A stretch of 64,000 nt of DNA from Ramazzottius varieornatus (Eukaryota; Tardigrada; Eutardigrada; Parachela; Ramazzottiidae): NCBI GenBank assembly GCA_001949185.1, contig BDGG01000007.1:1624215-1688214 (forward strand), given 5' to 3'. Below, in pieces: positions 44,655-56,800 of this stretch. The stretch's first letter is position 1, and the number at the start of each line of letters is the position of its first letter. The notes beneath the pieces were generated by a model. It searched no databases. It was not told the DNA's origin and saw only the letters and a program-made list of their open reading frames with translations. Both the position numbers and the translations under genes were made by a program.

Positions 44655-47600
44655 TATTGATGTTCTACTCGGGCAAAATGGCATCTAATATACTATTACT
44701 TACTATTCGCCATCAGTTTGAGTTCTACTTAATTGCTACTTAATATAGTAAAACTTCCGCCTGATCTAATTTACTTTACTATAGTAACTTCCGTTTAATC
44801 TCCGTAGTAAAATATATTTTACTATTGAAAGCAAAGTTTCAGATCTTAGTAACAAGCCGCACTGGGTAACAAATTACGAACCGCTTACAAATGTTACCGG
44901 GAGAACAGAGACCTTAGTCATCGAGATCGGGCAAATGCTCTGTATTTCGCAAAGAAAGTATTTTTCTTTCGAGATTGTGGCCGGCTAGTCTGTTTCCTTT
45001 CCCCCTTGTTGCAGCTGCGCCAATGGAAAAAACTCTTTCCGGTGCACTCGAAGCAGCCGGTATGGCTAGAATGTCCAAAGCCACACGGCTCAGTAGAGGG
45101 AACTTTCCCGCATTCTGTATCCAGAAGAGCTCTGGATTGTCATCAGTATTATCTTCCGTACTAGCAGGTAGACTGATATAAGTTTGGATTTCCAAATCAA
45201 ACGGCGAATTATGAGGTGCGACCTCCAAACTTGCAGCGACGAAAAAGTCCAAGTCATCGTCAGTGTTGAACTTGGAGGTGACATTCGGATCAGCAGGTTC
45301 AGGGAGTATGTCTGAGCGAAGAAAGTTTAGAATTTAGCGATAAACAAATTAAACTAATCAGCTGAACGGTCGAACGTGTACCTGGAATGTTTTTTTCGTA
45401 CCAATCACTGCTCTTTAGTGCGAGCCATCTGGAAGCAAGGCTCGCCACCCGATGTGGCAGAGTGAGGCGCAGTTTCTTGTGAAGAAAGGTGCTCGCAATG
45501 TACACTGCATCAAACTTCGGATCACGTTCATTGATCACGTATCCCAACACGCGAGATAATTCAGATTCCATCGCCAATATGACCTACAAAATACAAAAGC
45601 CTTTGCAACTTAACGAAAAGAATCGAAACGAGTATAAAACGTTAATACCAAAAACAGATCACACAGCGCACAAGAACACCTACTTGATCGAACGGGTTAT
45701 CGAGGTGGAAGCTAGAGAAGTCCAGCTTTGATAATGCATCACGGATGCATTCCAAACGTCGAACCAGCCCGTTGATGTAGAAGTGGACCCGATGAATAGT
45801 TGCCTCCTTATCAGCGCTCAGCTTATCCGTAACCTGCAATCGGTAAGAAACATCGGCATACAAATTCGATTGTAAATGTCTAGCCACAGCTGTACTGTGA
45901 CACGTACAGTGTTAAATTTGTCCAATAGTTTTATTATATATCGGATGATAACCCATTCTCCCGATGTAAGACCTGGAATCTTCAGGTGCCGTGCCATGAT
46001 TTCTTTTACGGAATCTTGTACTAGATCCAGGCGCTTAAGAAACAGCAAAGTTGAATTCCATCGAGTTGAGACATCAGCAATCAAAGTCAGGTTCGTGGCT
46101 TTGATGAGTTCGCCGGTAGCAACGGTGGACAATCTGAATGTCTTCACTATGACTCGGGCTTTCCTGATGATGGGCTTCAGCGTTTCGTCTTTCTCAAATA
46201 CACGAACAGCCGTCTGCAAACGATGGATAGTACAGCTGTGGCGCTTAATTCTGAAAAGCGAAAAAAATACGTTATCATTCAGTTGGTGAAGTAGGATCAC
46301 ATGCCTAACTTCTAGATGTTTATAAGATTTATGGCTCTGAAATGGAAAACATTACCTTCCGTCGAACTCCCTGTCACACTGCTCTTCAAACTGCATGTAT
46401 TCGTCAACTTCTTCTACTACATTGGCCTCTTCTGTGTCATCAGAGGTCACTGTTACACCCTCTTCATCCTCGTCCGATTCGTTATGACTGTCTGAACCAT
46501 TTGAGTCAACGAAGGCTTTGAAAGCGGTTACCATGTTCGATCCGTTGTCGGTCACTATGGCGGATATCTTGGAAGGTGCAATATCCCATTCAGCCAGAAT
46601 ATCCATTGTAAATTTAAACAGCCGAGCAGCAGTGTGTGGAGGTGGAAAGGTGCGACAAGCCAGTGTCATTCCTCGCATAACTTTGGAGTGAGGATCGTAC
46701 ACGCGAGCAGTCATTCCAAGTTTGGATTCAGTCATTCCACGCTTCGTCCAAATATCTGTAATGAAATAAGTACACGTTAAACATTAACGAATGTTAATTT
46801 TGTCAAATGAACCTTCGAAGGAGAACAGTCCTACCTGCTGACAAGGAAATCTTTCGAGCACGACGCAGTACAAATTTCATGTTGGTCAGCAGCTGCTTGT
46901 AGACTCTGTCCATCTCGGTATTCACAGCTTTTCTACCGAACGCAGGCGATCGAGGGTCATGTTTCATGAAGACACGTTGAGTCGTAGGATTGGCACAGAG
47001 TGTTGGCGTCGCGGTGGTACGTAAACACCACAATGCACGTTCGCGTAGGACAGCTCGATATATGCAATAAGGAACGAAATGCGATGAATAGATTAATTAT
47101 CAGTCACCAGCAAGCAAAAGAAAAATGAAATTAATCTTACTTGAAACTTCCCTCCTCGTACGGATGTGAAGACTCAAAGCTGAGTTTAGGCTGGATCATC
47201 GTCACGCTTGATTCCTGCTGCTTGCTTTTCTTGACATCTTTGCGACATTTCTCCTGCTCTTCATATTTTCCATAAGCCTGAGGATGATGATTTCTGAGGT
47301 GAGCCACAGCATTTCCATTGTTACCGGCAGGCTTGACTTCATGTAGGCAGTATTGGCATGTACGACTACCTATCTCGACATCTTCGGTGTAGTGTTGCCA
47401 TACTGCAGATGCTCTCTTTGGACCACCAAGTCGTTTGCGCTTCACGTTAGCAACCGAAGATGACGTTGATGAGCACTGAGGACTAGGAACAGGCGGATCA
47501 TCATCCGCAGAGTCCGAAACGTCATCATCAGTAATGTTGATCACTGCTGGGCTGACTACGGCTTCCTTGGTGGGAGCAGAAAATTTTCCATTCCCGGCTG

Positions 47601-48164
47601 GAGGCTTCTTCAGAACGCGTTGTGTCTTCCCTTTGGTCGGTAAAGGCATGGCTGATGAGTAGCTATGGGATAGGTCCTACCTAATCATAAGCAAACTAGA
47701 AGGACGCAAAAAAACTAGCCGATCGTTCCATATTGAGCTTTCAGCAAAACACAAATAATTCGAATCTCCGCCATCACGCACCGGCAAACCGTCAATCCAG
47801 CTCGTCTAAGGAGTACAGAGTATGTAGGCGCATGGCCATCTTGTGTTAGCCCTACGAAGCCAACTTCTGCTGACATAGGGGCGGGATATGCGGTGTGCGC
47901 TGTCTTCTGGGCGTTGCCCCAGATATCAGGGCGCCTACTATAGTACGTCAGTGCGCGCTTCAGACGTATTATACTATATTTTAATATCGTAAACGCTTGA
48001 TCGAATGTTACTATAATATCTCGGTTTCCGTTGTGACTTACTTTACTATTAATTTTCTGTGTCGCAGTCCAGTGCATTCACTTGATATTACTTACTATAG
48101 TATATGCTAAAAGCATCTATTTTCACATACTTTAATATACTTTTACTATAGTAGAACATCACTA
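44655..48164 (-). mobile_element. complete hAT-superfamily DNA transposon, 3.51 kb
   Basis: The ends TATTGATGTTCTACT (left) and TAGTGATGTTCTACT (right, inverted) pair over 15 bp with one mismatch. CCACAGGG is present directly outside both ends (44647-44654, 48165-48172), a perfect 8-bp hAT target duplication. Subterminal regions on both sides carry repeated ACTATAGTA words, likely transposase-binding sites. It encodes one intact spliced transposase on the minus strand. Perfect duplication and an unbroken gene point to a recent, possibly active copy. Confidence 0.92.
44914..47649 (-). CDS. hAT transposase with BED zinc finger and dimerisation domain
   Basis: Seven exons (47148-47649, 46835-47053, 46356-46755, 45908-46250, 45684-45833, 45382-45583, 44914-45311) join in frame to 737 aa with no stop. 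The order is: an N-terminal BED zinc finger (CQYC … HLRNHH); the RNase-H-like catalytic core with first Asp in ADIWTKRG and second in IVTDNGSNM; RWNSTLLFLKRL; an acidic insertion (SDEDEEG); then the hATC dimerisation domain with SSAPERVFSIG, whose Glu is the third catalytic residue. The first splice needs a GTTTCAAG donor at 47147 to keep frame; a stronger GTAAGA donor 7 bases on would shift it. Resembles the ZBED-type hAT group. It cuts and pastes its own element. Confidence 0.9.
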
Positions 48165-48172
48165 CCACAGGG

Positions 48173-48407
48173 TATCGGAATGGGTGATCGGTGATCCCTC
48201 AAAGTCGTCGGCTTTCAGGGGTGGAAAGCACGACCTTGGAAGACAGATTTCGTCATCAATGATGATTCATCACAAATCAGATCCCATTAGAATATTCCGA
48301 AAGATCTTCTCAAGTCACTTGCGAACTTCGGGAGAATTATCAGTTGCCTGGTCTCCGAAAGGTCTCTTTCGGCTTTGTAGTGGATGTAGCGGATCGAGAG
48401 AGCGCCG
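48173..48407. other. 5' flank of ataxin-2 gene beside the hAT insertion
   Basis: Only 235 bases separate the transposon from the ataxin-2 start codon, so the hAT element sits in or next to its promoter or 5' UTR. Confidence 0.5.
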
Positions 48408-51400
48408 ATGATGGTGGAAGTACAGGCAGAAGAAGCAGTGCTGCTGCGGGATGGGCAAGAGCTGGACGCCGTGAAGAGTGGTAAAAAGAAGGGCCGTAAT
48501 CGCAAAAAACCTGTTGCGTCAGCCGCTGCACTCCAGACCAAGTAAGCATCCTTCTAAACCCCACCTGGTACTCTGAATAGGATTTCCTATGGTGTTTTAG
48601 ATCCTCTGGACGACAGTTAAGTAGCCATGGCTCGTCTGACGACATTGAAGTGGACTCTGCCATCAGCAGCGCCGCTTCCGAAGTCAAAGCTCCCTCCGCC
48701 TTCCCCGTAAGTCACATCTCTTTTATTCACGGTTTCACGCGATGCTGTTCAAGACTGTCTTGGCTATATAGGCTGGCAACGTGATGGTGAATGACCAGTT
48801 AGCCTATGGATTGGCTCTGGTAATGGTAAGTTGGAGACTTCCGGCGATGCGTTACTCGATGACTTGACGCATTCGCTGGGTTTATCTGCACCAATGATGC
48901 GCGGCTTGTCGATCCGCTGTCGGGGTATCCTTAGTGGAATACCATATTCCCCCACCGTTTCCAGCGATCCAGGCTTTGTCTCATTGTCTGTCCTTGACGA
49001 GTGATTGAGGGTGCCTTTGGGTTGCAGGGGTTGGAAGCGACGGTGAGGACACTCAACGGAGCAGGCTTTTGCGGGCTAATCCACTCATTTGGACCAGTAA
49101 GACTTTCTACTGTGTTTCTGATCGGCATTGCATCGATATGTTGGTTCAACTTTGCTGAGGTTAACTTTTTCGACAGGGAGAAGTCGTGTTATGCGAAGTT
49201 ACGGTGACGCCTCCGGAGAATGAAGCATCGGAAGATGGCAAAGATGAGAGGGAAACGATGGAGACTGATTATGTCTGCATCTCCCTGCATGATGTTGTCG
49301 ATCTCGTGGTGGAGAGTGTGCCCGACGACGGGGCCATCGACGTCTTGGACGGCACATTCACAGCGCCCGCTGATGAGCAGCCTAAGAAAGCGCAGAGTAT
49401 GTCCGATGATTTGCTATCCGTTATCCATCTGATTGCTGACAAATGTAATATGGCCATCTGTACATGATTCGTGTCTTTGCAGAGGTGAAAGATGCTACAC
49501 TGAAAGGGGAGGCCAAGGGCAAAGAAAGTGTAGATGCGAAAGCGGTGGTTGAGGAGAAGAGTGAGGAAAAGGCAAAGGAAAAAACGGTCGTCTCCAGCAG
49601 GGCGTCTCGGCTTGATTGCCTGATGGATGGTCAGGAAGAAGCGCAGGTGTCCCCTTTTTCAGCAAAGCCGCTCCATCAGGAGTCTCACAACTCTACCACC
49701 AAGGAAAGGTACGGTGAGGAGCGTCAAGACAGCCTTCCTTTCAACCACCACAATGGTCGCAGCTTGCCTGGTGGCAATGCGCCACCAGCGGAGCGCTATC
49801 CGCCACCGCGGCACTCTGCTCCGACGCGAATGCCCTTCATTCATAACGACCGCAGTCGTCATTACGGACCTGGCCCGAATTATCGACCAAGGTACAGTAC
49901 TGTCTTGCGCAAAAGTGGACATGTCATATTGCCGGCTTCATTCGAACATGTTCGACTTCCGTTTTGTGCTTTGTAGCGTTCGACCAAATCGAAGCAGTCA
50001 CAATCACTGGAAGCAGAGGCCGGCCAATACCTATCCGAAAGCTGCGGCCCATCCAGGCCCGGCAGCAGCCGCCAAGGCGGCAGAAAAGCCTGGTCAGCCG
50101 GCAACGGAAGTCGTCACGCCGACCGCAAAGACGGCTACACAGGCAGATGGTCCAACAGAAGGTGGCAGTGGCCGTCTCCAGGAAGCAATAGCCACAGCCA
50201 CTGCCACTGCCGCCCAGGAGGTGGAGGAAGTAGCTTGGCGGGCGGAGGCCCAGAAAGCTGAAGAGACCGTGGTGGTGGGCAATCCCTGGAGCAGCACCTC
50301 CAACGTCTGGCATCGTCGACATGTGCCCTCCAGCCCGCAAGCTCTGCCAGCCGCCACCGCCTCTGACCCCGTCAGTCTGCCTGAGGACGGCGATAACCAG
50401 CGCTTTGTCGACAGGTACAGCGCAAAACAGTTCAATCTTTCCTTATTACATTGTGCTGAGGGTTGCATCCGTCTGCCTTGCAGTTTCCGCCAAGCGGCCA
50501 CCACATTGAATCCGGAAGCTGACGAATTTGTACCGGTAAGCGCCAGTAGCCATTGTACTGTTGATTGTTGGCCAAGCTAAAGTTGTGTAGGGTGGTTTCG
50601 GTAGCAATGAAGCAGCAGCAGACTGTAGGCTGGCAAGAGGTGATGCTGAAGTTTGTGCTTTTCATGACAGCGAGTGGGGAGCAGGATGGAGGAGGAGAGT
50701 GTGATGGCGCAGTCGCCCAACGTCCACGGCGCCCTCTTCTCGCCCATGTCGCCGCCAGCAAGGGCCGCCATCTTCCCCTTCCAGCCAGCTCCGCCTGGCA
50801 TGTTGCCTGCCATGCCGCTGTCACCCACGGCAGGAGCCTGGTTGCCCATGGAGGCCTTCCAGCAGCAAGCAGCGCAAGGCCTGCCGCCACACGTCCTTCC
50901 TGTCCCTAACGTCAGTTTGCCCACAGTCTGCCAACTTGGAAATGTGTCTATCGGTGTGTCAATGTTATGTATCTGCAGATGTTTGTGCCTTTGGATGTGC
51001 AAGCCTTCATCAACGGGCCAGGGGGCTTCCCTGCCGCTCCCTTCTTCCACTCCATTGCTCCCAATGGAGAAGCTCAAGGCATCTACAGTACGTCCGCGGT
51101 CTTTTACTACTCATAACCTGCCTCTTTACTGCTCTTTGAATAACGATGGTGCGTACCTTGTAGTGCCGATATTGCCGCCGCTGGAAAGTTACTACGCTTC
51201 GTTGCTCTTCCACCAAATGCAGGCTCACTTGCAGCACGCGCAACAGCAGCAACAGCAGGTGCCTCACTCCCCACCACAGCAGGCAAGTCAGCGGCAGGAA
51301 GGAGCGGAAGTGGATGGTGAGGGGGAGAGGCGGCCACCCAGTTGCCCTAGCAGTGGCCTGACCTCCCCCAGCAGCAACCAGACACTGTCACAGATGAGCA

Positions 51401-51456
51401 GCCCTCTCTCCTTTGCGCAAGTGCCTTCCACCACCTCCGACCTCTCTTCCTCCTAA
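48408..51456 (+). CDS. ATXN2: ataxin-2 homolog (Lsm-like domain plus PAM2 motif)
   Basis: Eleven exons (48408-48541, 48601-48706, 48772-48825, 49028-49096, 49177-49396, 49483-49891, 49977-50414, 50484-50535, 50671-50910, 50979-51087, 51164-51456) join in frame to 707 aa. An Lsm-type fold is split over exons 4-5 (EATVRTLNGAGFCGLIHSF, then DYVCISLHDVVDLVVESVP). A charged, disordered middle follows. Then comes TLNPEADEFVP, a good PAM2 motif that binds the MLLE domain of poly(A)-binding protein. The C-terminus is Pro/Met/Gln-rich with a QQQQQQ run. This order is the ataxin-2 signature. It acts in cytoplasmic mRNA granules to control translation and mRNA stability. The Lsm part is quite diverged and the LsmAD domain is hard to see. 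Two ATGs in a row open the frame. Confidence 0.82.
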
Positions 51457-51898
51457 GATATACCCTTACCAATTAGGCTGCTGTCGCTATAACTGGCCCT
51501 TTTGTGTCTTGTTATCCCCTTATTTGCCTTTTGCGGTGCTTTCTTCCCCTGTTCGACTAATGTCTTACACAGTATTGCTGCCTTGCTTCTTTTGGTTTTA
51601 TCTGTCGCTGTGGGTCATGCCACACCGACTGTTATTGCCTTACCTGACTTTGTGTACCTACGATCATTTGGCGGTCGGATATTCCGCTCTGATGTTTTGG
51701 GGTTTTTTTCTCTCACTCTTTGCAATAATGTTGCTGTGATTATGCAGCATATTTGTTCCTTTATATGGGTGCTGGATGGAAAAGTTGCTTGGTGCAGTAT
51801 GAGGCATGTCATATATGGAATACAAAGTCCAGACTTTGATTAAGAGGAGGAAAGGGTCGAAGGTCGAAATATGGAGAAGGCGCATAGTTGTGTGGGAT
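51457..51898. other. convergent 3' region
   Basis: About 440 T-rich bases between the ataxin-2 stop and the stop of the minus-strand WAP gene; expected to be 3' UTRs of both. ORFs here are hydrophobic because of T-richness and are not called. Confidence 0.5.
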
Positions 51899-52472
51899 CT
51901 ATTGGGCCAATTGTCCGTAGTTGTATTGATAGTTGCCCTGCTGGCTACCTTCGTATTCTGGGTCGACGCAGAGCTGACCACATCCATTGTAGCAACACTT
52001 TTGGTGTCCTGAGCAGTCGACGTCGTTGTAACAGCTGATGGCACAAGCACCCAGTGATCCAGGTTGGAGAACTGGGCACGAGCCGGGCTTTTGCGTGGGG
52101 GGTCGACGAGTTAGGGCTTCGGTGCACACTGGACAGCACTGCTTGACGGCACAACACGTTTGGCCCCGGGAACAGCTTCTCTCGTCACAGGAGGCGCATC
52201 GAACGGCAGCACACGAAGCAAAGTTGATCAGGCTGTTGGGGCAATACTTTGGCTTGGATGGATGGCGGCGGTACATGTCTTTTTCGTAGCTGCCAGAACC
52301 TGTAATGACCAGCGCATCTACCTATACAGTATGTTGATCTGATTCTGCGTCAATTATGTATGTGAAGGTCGACGCTGAAGTTGCGCCTACCGTCCATGTT
52401 GGCGCAGGCAAGCTGGACAGCCATCAGAAACAATGCCAGGCCTACCACAGCCAACCGCGCGTTTTTCTCCAT
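51899..52472 (-). CDS. secreted WAP (four-disulfide core) protein
   Basis: Two exons (52391-52472, 51899-52299) give 160 aa. The signal peptide is LAVVGLALFLMAVQLACA. The first half is Cys-rich without a named fold (CDERSCSRGQTCCAVKQCC). The second half is a WAP domain with all eight cysteines in order: SCP, GACA, ISC, VDCSG, KCC, NGCG, LCVDP. The C-terminal tail is Gln/Tyr/Gly-rich. WAP proteins are usually secreted protease inhibitors or antimicrobials; the inhibitory loop cannot be assigned. No membrane anchor. Confidence 0.85.
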
Positions 52473-53211
52473 GATGGGATCCGATACGCCGTACGGAAGG
52501 CAATATACCAAATGAAACAAGTCACCTTGATGGCGCTAGCTGCACCTGTTTGGGATACAGCGGAACAGAGACCGGAGTAGAGAATGGAGCGGAGACCTCA
52601 ACCTACAGTAGTATTAATACTGTACTGTACTGGAGACATGAGCGACAGGTATGAGCCGCGGGTGCGCCGCAAGACAAAGATCTCGCGCCATGTAAGCTGC
52701 CATTCTCCATCAACGTTTGCATGGGTACGACTTCACTAAATGCCTTGTGTTGATGCCTTGTCGATTTCTCGATGAACCCGCTGAGCGCGTTCGTTCGTAA
52801 GCTACAAAAAAGGCTGTCAAAAAAAGGCCTGTTCGTCCACAAGTTATCGTGTGCGTCGAAGGGAGAAAAACAGGGGGACCTTGAGCCGTTCGTACTACTT
52901 ATATATAATAATTATATGACATACTGGATAGTATCTGGGGTTATTCAGCTGCTTTTACTGTATAATCAGCGGTATATGTGAGCGTGGCAAAAGTATTATT
53001 GACAGACAGGAGAAAGCATTAAGCAGTCGAACCAAGAGATGGGAATGTGACTGACAAAGACTGTATCTTTGACCAAAAGCTTCAACGAGTTAGTAGCGGC
53101 AAAGGGGGAGAAAGTCACTATATCATCTGGAGAGCGGATCCACCACTTGATAAAAAGTACATGAGCGAAGGCAGCTAGAAGATAAAGTATAAAAAGCGCC
53201 GTTGACGACGG
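52473..53211. other. intergenic
   Basis: About 740 bases between WAP start and USP stop, both on the minus strand. Only short ORFs and AT-rich stretches (52905-52980). Nothing recognised. Confidence 0.4.
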
Positions 53212-56200
53212 TTAGAGGGCTAGCTCGTAAAAGAGGAGGTAGGCATCGGAGGTGAGGACATCGCGGACGTCGGCGGGCGACACTCTGGAGTCGTTGTATT
53301 CGTTCCATTTGCCCGTCGAAGGGTTCTTACAGAAGGCGGTGTAATGGCCAGAGTGGGTGCTGCCGGCATGACAGCTGACAGCAAAGAGGTTGTAGCGGGG
53401 TCGCGGACCCTTGTAGGAGTCGGCGGCAAAGGGGGCCAAGTCCAGCCCCTCAATGGGATAGTCGACCATGCTGGAGATCTTGGCGCGATAGCGTTCTTGG
53501 GAGAAGCGCTTGAGGTGGATGACCAGACATTTGGGGAAGCGCTGGATGGAGAAGAACTTGGTGCAGCGCTGCCGTGACTTGCATTTAGCGCACATCTGCA
53601 ATGACACAAGGATGGACAAAGAACAGCCAGCGAGCAGCGCATTATATATAATACATAATAATACATAATACAAGTCCACGACCAAATAAGCTTTCAAAAT
53701 AGGCGCAGCGTCCTAAACACGGACGAGGAATCAACATCAGTGTTAAGCCAAAGCGCTAAGTTGATTCACTGTGTCCAGCTGGTTCCATTGATACCCATTT
53801 TTGAAAGCTTATTTTGTCGTACACTGTACATAATAATAAGCAGAGGCATAATATATGCGCTTCGGCCTTTTTTACCGGTCTCTCGTCGCCATCCATCACT
53901 TCCTTCTTGGTAAAGTGCTTGAAGCAGTCGTAAATGTCAATGTCGCTGCTGGCACCGCGGTTGGTGGGAATGGGCAATGCCAAGTCCCAGAAAGGGTCAA
54001 AGGTCACGGAGCAATGGCCGCATTTATCACAAATTAAGGAGGACTTGAGTTGTCCCACGTATAAATCTGCCACCAAGAAAGGATGACACCGATTAGGATA
54101 TAGCGGACAAGCCTAGCTGTGGAAACGGAGGCCTTATTTCTCTTCTTACCGACAATCTTGCTGTTGTCTCGCTTGAGGTATCTCTTCCAGGCTTCGGCGG
54201 CCTTTTGTTGGTCATCGAGGTGGTCGGCGATGTCCGGGTCGAGGCCTTTATACTTGGTCGTCACTCGGTTGACATCCTCGTGTAAGCCTTCCAGAACGTA
54301 ACGGAGAAACTCCTGCGCGTCCTGTTGTCTGCAACAAGACCAAACTCCTGTCTTAATATATCGCTGTCCCCCTCATTGTCCTTCCTATACTGTAGTTTTC
54401 GTGTAATTATAACGTTTCCATGTACAAGGCAAATCAGGGAGGTACCTACAAATAGCCGGAGAAGCGTGGGGCGTATTGCTGGATTTTGCGGTGAAAGCGA
54501 TCGGGGTCGTAGGCATTGGAGCTGCAATAGCTAGAGTGCTTCTTCCACAGCGCTTCCATGACCGCCGCGAAGGCTGTCAAAGAGAAAAACGGCGGTTGAG
54601 AGGCGCTCTCTCTCAATGAGGGTTTTTAGTACAATTTTACCTGCCATCAGTGGTGAGTCCTTGCTGGGGTTAAGCTCGCTCAAATACTGTCCACCAATGG
54701 TATAATCCCGTAAGGGTTTGGTGTTGCTTAAACACTGCAGGATCGAATTCATAAAGCACTACAAACAGAGAAGAGAGATGAAGACGAGTAAGTATGCTGA
54801 AGGCGAAGGAAAAGAAGGCTTACAGTATTGCCGATATTCTTCAGTCCGATGAGGCCAGCTTTGTCGGTTTCATCGAGGGAAACGGTAGCCTTGGAAAGAC
54901 GGGAGGAGCCCGGTTGCATAGACGTCAAAGTGCTGGTGGAGCTGTCGGCCGACAAGCTGGCGCGGCCACCGGCCACGCCGCGCACATACAAATCTGCAAG
55001 GTTCTCCTTGTCGTTCTCTCCACTACCACTATTGCACCTCAAGGCGGACAAATCTCTTAGCCGACTGGGATAAGTGGATATACTGCCTTGACGACGGTAG
55101 ACACTTGGGCCAGCCTCAGCGTCGGCACTCTCCGCCTGCACTTTTGACCGATGAGATCCACTCTATACCGACAAGAAACACCAAGGGGATGAATATCATG
55201 ATGAATATGATGAAGGAAGCAGGGTCAGTTGATTACAGGTTGGTATCGAGAGAGTGGGCCACGGATGCTGTTCATCTCCTGGAGGGAACGGGCGGAGACG
55301 GTGGCTGTCTCATCGTCGTCGTCGCCCTTGCAGCCATTGTCGTTCGGAGAAGAGAGGGAGGTGGCGTGGCTGTCGCGATCGGATGGACGACGACGCCAGT
55401 CACCATTACTACCGCCACATGTTTCCGTGGTCACCACCTGCACTCCGCCATCCTGACCGGAAGTGCGCCTTTCCCTACTGGACACGCCTTCGGCCAGCGA
55501 AGAGTCGATACCCGAGTCATAGGGCGAGGAGGCACGACCCGGCTGACAGGCGTAGCGACTGGACGAGCTGGACTTCAAGCTGCCATACGACGAGGACGAG
55601 CCCTCTTCTTTTGTGCTATTATTCTTCGCCAATATCTCTGCAGCAACACAACGTACATTACGATAGCTACAGTACAAACCTTCAGTACTACTGACTTGAT
55701 TCAATTTTTGCAGCGGTCTTTCTTTGGCTGCGAGCATAGCTAAGAGCGCTTACGTTTACCTCGAGCCTTCTCCAGTGATTCTTGGCGGGAATAGCTCGGA
55801 CGGGCTTTGGTCGGCGTGCTGGAATTGGCGTATTTGGAGGTCAGCTCCAGCGAGCTGAGGGCATCCAGTGAGGCCGCCGCCCGACTATAGGCCGACTTGC
55901 GTGGCACCTCGGCCTTAATCTCCGCTTCGTCATCGTCGCGGGCCCGCGATGTGCTGATGGAGCTGCGCGATCTGTTGGACGGTTGATAGGAAGAGGTGTA
56001 GCTATCACTTGCGGTCTTGCGCAGCAAACTGGGGCTGCTGTAGACGGTCGACCTCCAAGAAGGGGTAGGAGTACTAGAACCCAGGATGGCCGACCCATAG
56101 TTGGACGAGTAGCGGCTGGACGATGGCGAACTGGTTCGGGCAGGCGGAGACTCGCTAATACTGAACAAGAAACAACACTCTTCAAAAGCCCAAAGACTGC

Positions 56201-56800
56201 TTCGGCATCAATGTCATTAGTTTATTTTCAAGCAAAAGTAGGTATTTTACTGCATAGTAAAAAAAAGTTGGTTTGAGATAGTTTTGTTTTTCCAAATTGT
56301 CTGTACCTTGCCCTAGAACGAGCTGATATAGGTGAGGCGATGGCAGAGCTAAGTGAGGAGGAGTAGCCAGAAGTGGTTACAGAAGAGGAGCGGGTGGAGG
56401 GCGGCGGCAGTCCGATTCTGTCCAACGCTAGGCTGGAGGTTGACTTGAGGGCGGCGCGCTGTGCGCGATCCCGCCCAATCTCTGTCAGGTCCTGCACTGA
56501 GGTCCGTCGTGCCGAAGCAGCCCGCACGCGTTCCAGCGTAGCCGTATACTCGGCAATGGCGTTCTTATAGGTCCTATAAGAGCCGGCATTGTTGCCGTAG
56601 GTGGTGGGGCTGCTGGTGGGCAGCGCTGGACGGTAGCTGGGGCTGGGGCTGCTGTAAGCGCTATCACGGTCCAGACGGCCACTGCCGTAAGCGGAAGTGC
56701 TGCGGTAGATGGTGCGGCAGGCCGGCAAGTCAACAGGCACAGAAGCTTCACTTGTTGCGCCTGCCTGCTGGCAGCTCTCCTCAGCCTCTGCCGCCGTCAT
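53212..56800 (-). CDS. USP2/USP21-type ubiquitin-specific protease
   Basis: Nine exons (56307-56800, 55754-56160, 55237-55637, 54824-55135, 54641-54758, 54450-54573, 54150-54328, 53876-54066, 53212-53595) join in frame to 869 aa. The first 500 residues are Ser/Arg/Tyr-rich and disordered. The C-terminal USP domain follows: Cys box [18 protein letters not shown], the QQDAQEFL box, two CxxC zinc-binding pairs (CDKCG, CAKCK), and the His box [11 protein letters not shown] with NEYNDS supplying the third residue. All catalytic residues are kept, so it should cleave ubiquitin from substrates. The compact domain with C-terminal end at YELAL is typical of USP2/21. An intron falls exactly before the catalytic Cys codon. 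Confidence 0.92.
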
